A stretch of DNA of 64,000 nucleotides from Phialophora verrucosa. Its lineage: Eukaryota > Ascomycota > Eurotiomycetes > Chaetothyriales > Herpotrichiellaceae. A program made the position numbers and the translations under genes. The notes beneath the pieces were generated by a model. It worked only from the letters and a program-made list of their open reading frames with translations, made no database searches and was not told the DNA's origin. Positions 55,831 to 64,000 of the stretch are shown one piece after another; positions within the stretch are counted from its first letter, which is position 1; the number at the start of each line of letters is the position of its first letter. The stretch is from assembly GCA_002099365.1 (NCBI GenBank), contig MSED01000014.1:992001-1056000 (forward strand). The letters are read 5' to 3'.

Positions 55831-56474
55831 CGATCATCAAAGGAGACAAGGCCTCCTCGGAAGTGCCCCGGGGTGTCGCGCGTCGTTGTGCATGTTCGGA
55901 TCCCTCAAGCCGTTCACCAGCCTCGCATTTCTAGTAGTATGTTTGGAAAAGCAAGTTCTGAAGACACTGTACGAGGACGGAGCAGCTGGTGCAGGCCCGG
56001 CTGTCAGTCCAGTGAGATCTTCCCAACCTGCATTGTTTGTTCTTCACTCCCCTCCTCCCTTGCAGAAAAGGGGGGGCACACCTGTCTCAGTCTCGCTTGA
56101 TCATTTGACATTCTTGACAGCCGGCCAGCCCGTTTGGCGCACCGGCCACACGCTTTGGCTGAGACCCAGAAACACTACTGTGTGCTAGTTTATTCGTGTC
56201 TTCAAGATCTGACCTGTGAGTCTACCACCCTCAAAGTTGTTGCACGGTGCCGGATTCACCCAGGAACCACAGACGCGTGAGGCGCAAGCCTAGACTCGAT
56301 GGACTTGTAGCAGGCGATTGCGCACGGGCCACTTCTCGGGCTTCATGACAACCTCTCGGCGTTGGGGTGCGCCCCGATGAAGATTACACCATCGACCCCG
56401 GGCAGCCCCAGGCAGAATTACCCCGCGTGCAATAGCTCGTTGGTCTAACCTAACGGGCTCCTTGGCCTTCGTGC

Positions 56475-56558
56475 CCTCCTCTTTAGGGGTCAAGCGCCTC
56501 GTAAGCTTTTAACTGGCCTCCTCTTTAGGGGTCAAGTGCGTCTTAGGCTTTTAACCGA
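56475..56558. repeat. 42-bp tandem duplication
   Basis: Two adjacent copies (56475-56516 and 56517-56558) share CCTCCTCTTTAGGGGTCAAG, then a variable middle, then GCTTTTAAC. They sit in a GC-rich block (about 56280-56660) whose composition differs from the flanks. The block may be a remnant of a mobile element or of rearranged structured DNA. Confidence 0.7.
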
Positions 56559-58049
56559 CTCCGGCCTCTCGGCAACCTCCCCTTCCCAGCCGGGCGGTGG
56601 ACACGCGGGCTGGCTGGCCCCCAGGCAGGATTTTTCTGGGGTTCGCGACACTCCGTCCCCGGGGTTAGACTTGGGACTCGATGAATTTTGAGTCAAGTCC
56701 TCGAACAGTAGCCCTTTCTGGTACCTTGGCTCGTGAGATCTGCCTCGAGTTTGCTGTTTTCAGCCAAGGGCGTATGCACAATGCGAGATGGCTTTCGCTT
56801 GTCGTCTTTTTCACTACGGAGACGAGGACCCCGAGCCGCCAGTGTGCAGTTTGTTCTGTGTTGTACTGTATGTTATGCCACTGGCGGTGTAGACAATTTG
56901 ACAAGATGGACAGGATGCAAGCGCCAACCTCAAAGACCGCGAAGCCCCATTCGAACATCTGCATTTGACAGGCCGTCGGATTCAGCTCGAGACAGCAAGG
57001 GCCGGGTGGACGCCTCTGTCGCTCAACGACCATTGTTCCTGCATCGCATCGGAGAGTTTGTTCCCCGACTGGGTCGGCGCCACAGTGACCCTGTGAAACC
57101 ATGAAGTCCTGGGTACAAGCTTGGAACGCTCCGTTTGCGCCCTTCTGCCCTCACATCTTCGTGCCAAGCGAGAAGAGTGCAGTTGCAGACGCATCGGCCG
57201 CTAGGTAATCCGTACTCAATGTTCAACCCGCCTGACGTATCGCATAGGCTGTTGACGGTCGAACCACAAGGAGTCAATGACCACCAGTCACAAGCCTCCC
57301 TAGCCGAGAGGCTTCTCTAGTTAACAGCTCAAGCCCTGAAGAAGAAAGCGGTGGATGAGTTTCCCCACGCTTGCCTTCATGTGAGAGGGGACGACTACTG
57401 CCCATCCCTATTCCAGCTCGGCCGTTCCGAAGCGGTTTGGGTCAAACTCCTCTTCGTTTTCAGAATCCCAAGAGCATCCGTACCACGTGTAAGAGTACCC
57501 TGCATGGCTAGAGTTTCCCTGTGTATCTTGTACGCAAGTTTGCTTGCAGCGGTCCGACTTCTCCAGCGTAATGGAGGATTTGACGTGAAAGTGCCCTCCT
57601 TCAGCCAGCCGCCACATGATTCACAATCCACTCCCACGATCTTGAATATTGGTCCCTTCCTCTGACAACACCGAGATGATGGTGAGCCAAGCAGGGCGAC
57701 AGTCATCGTCGCAGGCAGTTAACTCGCCCCAGCTGACATTTAGCCATGCTCCGTGGCAGTTTTGAGCCCGCTGCAGCTTTCAGCCAAACCTTCCTGCTAC
57801 CCTCTTTGCTCACTGCAACATCGGACAATGCTGGGTACGCGCAGCTGAATGTGTGTCATCGGTCGCTCCGGCCAGATGAGCAGTTGCACCCGTCAACCCA
57901 CTCATTGGATGCAGAAGTTGAACCCCGAGTTGGACGACGGCACTTCCAAGGGTGCAGGTCTCTCTCATCCGGCCACGGCACGCCCCACTTTCGAAGACGC
58001 GGAAGTTGGTCGATGCCAGAATATTGCTGTTACCGTGCACTTTCAAACA

Positions 58050-59540
58050 TCAACTGGGCTGGCTGCTGTCTGGAAATAGAGCACTTTTGATAAGCCGCAG
58101 CGGAACATAGAGTTGATAAGAGACCCAAAAGGGCAATGGGTCTTGGAAGTCGTACGTGTTATCTTGCCAGAGCATCAAGTGACTGAGGAATTCGAATACC
58201 TCTCTCACAAACTCCATCAAGCTGCTCCTGAACAACACGAAGTCACGCAGCGGCTCGAAGCACAAGTGGAGCAAATCCTGACCGAATTCATAGATTCCAG
58301 GCATCCTCGTATCGGGAACGGCCACATCTTCTGGGAGCGGTCCCTGTTGTATCATAGCTGGCGCAGGCCTCGTCATCTTTCCATTGACGCTGTCCTCCTC
58401 GGCAGTGAAGAGCGATAGATAGGCTCTAGTCAATGAGATCGAACCGCCCATTCCATGAAACAGCTGCATAGCGGCGTTGGCGTTGACGGAGACTTGGATG
58501 GGCAGAATGGATTGACAAACTCCAAATTCGGTAGCTTGCTCATCGACACAAAAGTCGATGCCGAGATGAGTGGTGAACTCGGTGCCTTGTTTACATGCGA
58601 ACGTTTGGACAAAGCGCAACATGGAACGATGCAGAGCGGACTTCGAGTTCAACGCTCGGTAGCAGCCACGTCGTGGCGAGCGGCTGGCCACGAAGGCCTT
58701 CACCGAGCCCCTAACGACAATCGCAAATGTGGAGTATCTTTCCAATCCGTTGATGTCCTGCTCCAGTTTCCAAGGCGTAGTGTTGGCGATGGTTATACGT
58801 GAGACGGCGTCATATGTTTGACTGATGGTCCTGCTTGGAAGTAACGTTCTGGCTGTATTGGCATGGATCTCTTTTTGGTCCAGACTCTCGAGGAGATATC
58901 GGCGGCTTCCTCGTGCCTTACTTAGCACGCTGTGTATCTCAGCTCGTGAAGTGACTTGATATGACTCGGGAACAGGCAGCCCTTGACTCGCCAAGTACTT
59001 GAGAAATGCCTCTCGGCTGGCAAAGTACGGCATGCTCTTCGGCCGCAGAGCGAAGCATTGGCACTTGGTATGCTGTTCGACCGCATCTCTGGCTTGTGCC
59101 TCCATGCCGCGGGATGTGCTGTTTGAGCAGTTGACCCAGAGGTCGGCATTTTCACACTCGATGATGTGCACGACACTGGCGACGTAACTGTCCTCTTGGA
59201 GCCCCGCAGTCTCACACGGCAATCTGTGGAATCGGCTCAATGCATTTGAAAACCGAACATGCACGGGGAGCACCCCAGGCTCGCAATCGGCGCCCACAAC
59301 TCTGTGGCCGGTGTAGTGAAAAGCTCTTGCCAGTTTTAGTCCATAAGGGGTGTTGACTCCTGTGATAAGAAGCGTCTTGGGCTTAAAGCCGGCCACATTC
59401 CGGAGGTGTTTGTGGACGGGATTGCGTCGCAAAAGCGAAAGGTACAGATAATTGAGACAGAGCATAAATGCCGATATTGGCAGACAACAGAGAGCTAGAA
59501 AGGCGACCGCGAGGCGCTCCGCTGTGCGCTGTGTCCCCAT
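58050..59540 (-). CDS. Membrane-anchored ATP-grasp-like protein
   Basis: A single-exon 496-aa protein. A hydrophobic segment lies at about residues 9-36 (LAVAFLALCCLPISAFMLCL and following). Then KTLLITGVNTPYGLKLARAF and HRVVGADCEP resemble the first subdomain of a fungal ATP-grasp family. The central part (SYQVTSRAEIHSVLSKARGS, RRYLLESL) and FTTHLGIDFCVDEQ would form the ATP-binding and ligase parts; the Asp-rich metal loops are not obvious, so activity is uncertain. ATP-grasp enzymes join a carboxylate to a nucleophile through an acyl phosphate. The frame is open to 59750, but only a TTG lies there; the ATG at 59540 starts just before the hydrophobic segment. It is divergent from PNS1. Confidence 0.75.
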   Translation of the reverse strand: MGTQRTAERLAVAFLALCCLPISAFMLCLNYLYLSLLRRNPVHKHLRNVAGFKPKTLLITGVNTPYGLKLARAFHYTGHRVVGADCEPGVLPVHVRFSNALSRFHRLPCETAGLQEDSYVASVVHIIECENADLWVNCSNSTSRGMEAQARDAVEQHTKCQCFALRPKSMPYFASREAFLKYLASQGLPVPESYQVTSRAEIHSVLSKARGSRRYLLESLDQKEIHANTARTLLPSRTISQTYDAVSRITIANTTPWKLEQDINGLERYSTFAIVVRGSVKAFVASRSPRRGCYRALNSKSALHRSMLRFVQTFACKQGTEFTTHLGIDFCVDEQATEFGVCQSILPIQVSVNANAAMQLFHGMGGSISLTRAYLSLFTAEEDSVNGKMTRPAPAMIQQGPLPEDVAVPDTRMPGIYEFGQDLLHLCFEPLRDFVLFRSSLMEFVREVFEFLSHLMLWQDNTYDFQDPLPFWVSYQLYVPLRLIKSALFPDSSQPS

Positions 59541-60280
59541 ACCAGCAGTGTTGTCGAGACAGGCGGACAAGACAAGTTCGGAGAGGATGGCCGATGTCCA
59601 GATGTTGCTATGCGAAACCTGTGGAGCTGCAGACAGATGCCAGCAGCATCTCACGCACAGGAGCACATGCCCCCAAGATCGAAGGTGTCTCGTCGAAGGG
59701 AGGAGGCATCTGAGGTCATGACGACACGCAAAGGGAAGCGGTGATGACAACAGTCTGACACAATGAGCAAAGTCCCAAGCTGAAGAGAATGCGAGGATGA
59801 ACAGGTGAATGGAGCGCGAAAGAACCTGTGGGTGAGTTGTGTGGCTGTCTGACTGGAGCTTCGTGGTGCCCGCTAACTGGAGGGGCGCAGGAAGCGAGAG
59901 CCACGGGCTTCGGGTTTGAGATGCTGGCGTCGTTAGCGAGGATGTCTCCCTGGTCTATCGGGTGGGGGAGCCCAGCTGGGCGCCCAATGATCAGCGCGTG
60001 TTGCCGCCTTGACGTGTGCGCAGACGCAGGCAAGCTGAACCTGCCCGCGAAATACAAATTCAACAAATTGCTTGCTCTCGAGCCGTCGACATCACCCTCC
60101 ATATCTGCGATTGGAGTTTCGCTCCGGGTTCTTGCGGTTCAATTCATTTTCTCTTTCTCTCTTCCACTGCATGTTCTACAGCTGCGCTTCTCTTCCACGC
60201 CTGCGCTGACAGAGGACGCGGCTATTTGTTTACTCCCTCTGCACCGTCCACTATCGTCGAAGCGCGTCGCAGTCATCGCC
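59541..60280. promoter_or_regulatory. Divergent promoter between the ATP-grasp gene and PNS1
   Basis: A 740-bp gap between start codons on opposite strands. The PNS1-proximal part is CT-rich (TTTCTCTTTCTCTCTTCC near 60150-60168). No gene-like frame is credible. Confidence 0.45.
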
Positions 60281-61983
60281 ATGGCACACCAAGGTCAAGC
60301 AGCGGATTACTACAACCAGAATATGGATGGAGCTCAATATCAGCAGCCGGGTTATCAACAATATTCTCCTCCCAGTGGACCTCCACAGGGCTATGGACAG
60401 CCTTACGCGCCGCCCCAGCAGCCTTACCAAACCCAAGAGGCCAAGTACAATGTGCATCCCCCTACCTACGGCCAGAATTTCGTTCCACCTCAAGACGATA
60501 AGCAGAGCTTCCAGGAGACCTTCAAAATTCCAAAGCCCAAATTCAATGATCTGTGGGCTGGGTTGCTGGTAAGTATACGAACACTTCAAGCTTTCTAGAT
60601 ATCCTGGGCGCTGACGAGGCACAGCTGATCGCAACCTTTTGCGGCTTCGTCGCCGTTTCTGGCCTGACCCTCTACCGATATTCCAAGTATCACACGTTCA
60701 ATGGCGGAGGAATCTATGGAGGCAACAATGATTTCTCGTTAAACACCAATACGATCGTTCTCTTCGCATTCATCCTGTGTGTCGGGTTTGTCTTCTCGTG
60801 GGCCTATTTTCTTGCCGCTCGGGCCTTCACCAAACAGTTCGTATGGCTCACTGGCATCCTAAACTGCGCCCTGGCGATCGGGACTGCTGTCTACTACCTG
60901 TATCGACGTTTGTGGGGGGCCGGTATCGTCTTCGCAATCTTTGCGGTCTTTGCCGTGATCTGTTTCATCAGCTGGATCCCAAGGATTCCCTTTGCCGTGG
61001 TCATGCTGCAACAGGCCATGGATATTGCGAAAATGAAAAGAGTGCACGTGTTCTGGGTCAGCTTCATCGGAGGACTTGCTAGTGTGGCATTTGCTGCCTG
61101 GTTCTCTGCGACACTGGTCGCCGTCTACACCTCGTACATGCCTAGCAGTTCCGGCAGCGCCAGCAATCCATCGTGCTCTGACGCAGGTTGCTCAAGTGGC
61201 AAAGTCATCGGCTTGGTGGTCTTCGTCACATTTGCAGGGTACTGGATCTCGGAATGGTTGAAGAACACAATCCACACGACCGTCGCAGGGGTGTTTGGTT
61301 CCTGGTACTTTTGCGCAGGCAAACAAGGCGGCATCCCTCGGGGGGCCACAGCTGGAGCCCTCAGGCGAGCCACGACTTACTCGTTCGGCTCCATCTCTTT
61401 CGGCAGCTTGATTGTTGCTCTTATCAATATGCTTCGGCAAGCCTGCAGCATCGCTCAACAGCAGGAAGCTTCCGAGGGCAACATCATCGGCACGATCATG
61501 TTCTGCATCCTTGGCTGTTTTATTGGGATTTTGGATTGGCTTGTTCAATTCATCAACAGATACGCCTTCTCGCACATCGCTCTGTACGGAAAGGCATACA
61601 TCCCCGCGGCCAAAGATACTTGGACCATGATGAAGGACCGAGGAATAGATGCTTTGGTGAACGACTGTCTCGTGGGTCCTGTCTTGACGATGGGGTCGAT
61701 CTTCGTCGCCTACCTCTCCGCCCTCCTGGCGTACCTGTACCTAGAGTACACCCACCCTGCCTACAACGACAGCAGAACCTTCACACCTGTCATCATGGCG
61801 TTTGCTTTCTTGATCGGACTGCAGATCTGTCAGACGTTTACGACGCCCATCGGTTCAGGGATCGACACCATTTTCGTCGCGATGGCTTGGGATCCACAAG
61901 TCGCCATGACCGACCATCCGGAGTTTTGGGAACGGCTGGTGCATGTGTACCCCAGGGTGCAGCAAGTCATGACCGGCGTATGA
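60281..61983 (+). CDS. PNS1: Pns1, choline-transporter-like membrane protein
   Basis: Two exons, 60281-60568 and 60625-61983, with a 56-bp intron (GTAAGT ... GGCACAG, phase 0), give 548 aa. The N-terminal 95 residues are Gln/Tyr/Pro-rich (QPGYQQYSPPSGPPQGYGQP). The rest has about ten to eleven membrane segments. Family marks are GFVAVSGLTLYRYSKYHT, the loop SCSDAGCSSG, VAGVFGSWYFCAGKQGGIPR and FSHIALYGKAYIPAAKDTW. It belongs to the choline-transporter-like (CTL) family; yeast Pns1 is a plasma-membrane protein of unclear substrate. Length matches Pns1 (about 540-550 aa). Intact. Confidence 0.93.
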
Positions 61984-61989
61984 GGCGCT

Positions 61990-62253
61990 TTATTGCTTGG
62001 CCTTGATATTCTTATCCTTCTTGACACACATGACTCTGTGGGCAGTATGGGCTGGTTCTGATATCCCCGTATTGAATGAGAATTCCAATTCAAGTGCTCT
62101 TGGCTCGACGTGATGGGTTTGCAACCATATCTGCTGGCTAACAACCTTGGTTAAAGTGTCGAGCCCTACTGGCTCATGACCTTCGACATTGATTGTAAAA
62201 TCGAGCACATCGAATGTCTCAGTTAGCGGCAGCTGTCCAGTGACAGTTTTCAT
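61990..62253 (-). CDS. Short hypothetical ORF downstream of PNS1
   Basis: An 87-codon frame with ATG at 62253 and protein-like composition: PLTETFDVLDFTINVEGHEP, LTKVVSQQIWLQTHHVEPR, LELEFSFNTG and a basic end (KKDKNIKAKQ). It is convergent with PNS1 and would overlap its 3' untranslated region. It may be the last exon of a larger gene to the right. I recognise no family. Confidence 0.3.
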   Translation of the reverse strand: MKTVTGQLPLTETFDVLDFTINVEGHEPVGLDTLTKVVSQQIWLQTHHVEPRALELEFSFNTGISEPAHTAHRVMCVKKDKNIKAKQ

Positions 62254-62434
62254 GTCGACACCGCGACAGTAGAGCTATCTCGTCGCCCTCCGTCATGGAG
62301 CCGATCAAATCAAGCTCACCCAGTACCAAACCGAAGCAACACGACAACTTCGAACCTAGGAACCACTGCCGTACTCTTCATGCCCAAACCGTACCGGGCT
62401 TGCGACATCTCTGTTACAGTCTCTGTTTGACGGA

Positions 62435-62774
62435 TCACCCTCGGTAGGCCTGCACGAATCCGTTGGTTTTCTTTGTGTCGGCGACGCAATCAAGCAAGGC
62501 GTAGGAGAAGAAATCTGGCCAGCCACGTGTGTCGTGTTGGGCCATAAATATCTCGGGGTGATTCTGTATGGTGTCTGAGGATTTGGGATAGGAGCGGAAG
62601 CTGTGGGCTGTCGTCAGCAAAGCGTGGCGCAGTCTGATAGGAGGGCACCAAGTGAGGTTCAGAACATGGTGATGCCTACGAATTTTGCCGCTCTGCGATG
62701 GTAGACGAGGGTTCATCGTCCTGGCGCGTCGTAAGTACCGCGCGGCGCTGGCGCAATTGCTTTCGTTGCTTCAT
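62435..62774 (-). CDS. Small two-exon hypothetical protein
   Basis: Exons 62774-62680 and 62600-62435 give 86 aa. The 79-bp intron has a branch-like CTGAC and ends GCCCACAG; the join is in frame. The N-terminus is basic (MKQRKQLRQRRAVLTTRQ) and the C-terminal part reads IFMAQHDTRGWPDFFSYALL, then DCVADTKKTNGFVQ. No family is recognised. A further exon downstream cannot be excluded. Confidence 0.4.
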
Positions 62775-64000
62775 TCCAGCACGGTCCTTTTGGGCAACTA
62801 GACACAAAAGAGCCTGTTGACGCACACTTTGGGGCCCTTTTGTGATACCTCTTTCGTTACAGCCGATTGGTTCTGGACTCTGCGACGTCAACCAAGGAGC
62901 CCAACTGTGGCCCTGTCCATTGTGGATGGTCCCGCGGTGACTTTGCCTGCCAATTGCTCTTCGCTCGACCGCGTCCACATCATGCAGCCTCCTCCGCAGT
63001 CGGTTTCAACATGTGTGTTGGCAGGGCAAAGGTGCCTCAAAAGGATTGACATAGTTCATCTTTCAGTTTCACATTGCGAGAAAACATGGTTGGCATGGCG
63101 GTCTGGCCATTTCAGCAACGTGCTGCAGCCAGCACACAGCCCCGCCAGCTGTCTTCGCCGTGAATGGTCATGGGGGGAGAAACGTTTGAGGTTCCAGAAA
63201 AGTGTCGAGAGAGTGACCGCGTCGAAATGGAGCAAGGAGCCTTCAGGGATTTGACGATGCAGTTGTCGTCAAGGCCGGATCCGATGAAAGCAAACGCAGT
63301 CCATGTTTTACGCAGGAGGGAACAACGGAGAAGTCTACGAGTCCAGCACGATGAGACGGCTTACCTCCAGGAAGTGGTCCCGCGTTTGTGCGCGTTGAAA
63401 CAGGCAATTGTGCCTAAACACTATATTTAGAGAGCGAGATCCGTCTCACAGCGTTGGGCGAGGAAGCCCTCGGCCATCGCTCCCCCAAGGACGCCGGTGA
63501 GAAGGTCCGACTTTCAAGGAGAGCAATATGTCGACCTTGGAGAGCGTAATCAGCGAAATGGAATCATTTGGAGGGTACTCCGTATATATCATCTCAGTCC
63601 AGAGGCTCCAACCGATCCCGGCCATCCATATTGCATCAGCCACGCAGGTGGCGTTTGCCAACCTGCAGACTAAGGCGGACAAGGAGGGAGTGCATGCTGT
63701 AAGCAAGGATCGGCTACGTGCATGATCGGCTCGATATCTTGACCTCGTCCCTTCTTCGTGCGACCACCCAATCTGTCTTTCTCCAAAGCCCGATGACAAC
63801 CTGATCATGAAACATGCCGAGCGAGCGCGTGAGGGCGCTGTGGCCCGGTGTTCGGGTCATGCGCTTTAATATATGCTCGTAAACAGACGGGCTGACGGGC
63901 TCGCCGGCTCTCTCGGGGCAGATCAGCGGCCTGCGCCTCAATCGTTGTCGTGCAGAGTTTCGCCCCTCGAGCTGATCCAACGTTATCAATATGTAAGATG
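62775..64000. other. Right end of the window, no confident gene
   Basis: Short frames on both strands, none recognisable. A TACTCCGTATATATC element lies near 63578. A gene entering from the right edge on the minus strand cannot be judged. Confidence 0.3.

Larger units (their letters stand above)
53351..58049. other. Gene-poor, repeat-bearing region
   Basis: About 4.7 kb without a supported gene. It has microsatellites, a dispersed 10-bp palindrome (54172-55830) and a GC-rich block (56280-56660). The long + frame at 53478-53921 has one hydrophobic stretch but sits in the presumed 3' tail of the Ecl1-like gene. Confidence 0.4.

Noticed and set aside
59716..60102. 128-codon minus-strand frame upstream of the ATP-grasp gene
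   Set aside because: Lies in the divergent promoter; composition is not protein-like and it does not splice in frame to the downstream gene.

Overview
The window looks like nuclear DNA of a filamentous ascomycete (Pezizomycotina). The evidence is short GT-AG introns (about 41-175 bp, several with CTGAC- or CTGAT-like branch sites), fungal zinc-cluster regulators, and fungus-typical proteins: Dlt1, Pns1, an Ecl1-type zinc protein, a Mak32-type kinase, a Gal80-like oxidoreductase and an ATRIP homologue. The order cannot be fixed from the sequence; a Eurotiomycetes-like genome is a guess. I recognised no tRNA, rRNA, CRISPR array or intact transposon.

Layout. 0.3-6.5 kb: ATRIP/Rad26-type checkpoint gene, DLT1 and a DUF1993 gene. 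7.3-14.6 kb: a shortened UDP-sugar dehydrogenase-like gene, a cupin, an NtaA-type flavin monooxygenase and, divergent from it, an UNC93-like MFS protein. 15.1-25.8 kb: a small three-exon gene, a MATE transporter, an NCS1 nucleobase permease, a Zn2Cys6 regulator, an adenosine-deaminase-fold enzyme and a 2-oxoglutarate/Fe(II) dioxygenase. The last four read like a nucleobase uptake and breakdown cluster. The MATE, Zn2Cys6 and dioxygenase genes each need exactly one extra base to read through. 26.2-33.1 kb: housekeeping and metabolic genes (PTH2, Gal80-like, serine/threonine dehydratase, Mak32-like, a small mitochondrial-type protein). 33.5-39.8 kb: a medium-chain reductase relic, a Fungal_trans regulator, a secreted protein made of two copies of one domain, and a full-length but heavily broken NmrA/EasG-type reductase pseudogene. 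40.3-43.5 kb: mitochondrial ribosomal protein mL44 and a proline-rich glycine-zipper protein.

From 43.5 to 58 kb the DNA is gene-poor. It holds one clear gene (Ecl1-like, 52.9 kb), two weak candidates (47.97-48.90 kb and 50.90-51.24 kb), microsatellites, a run of GTACGAGTAC palindromes and a GC-rich block with a 42-bp tandem repeat. At the right end a membrane-anchored ATP-grasp protein and PNS1 diverge from a 740-bp promoter, followed by two small hypothetical ORFs.

The points most worth checking are the putative nucleobase cluster with its variant deaminase motif, the three matching one-base frame breaks, the EasG-like pseudogene, and the duplicated-domain secreted protein.
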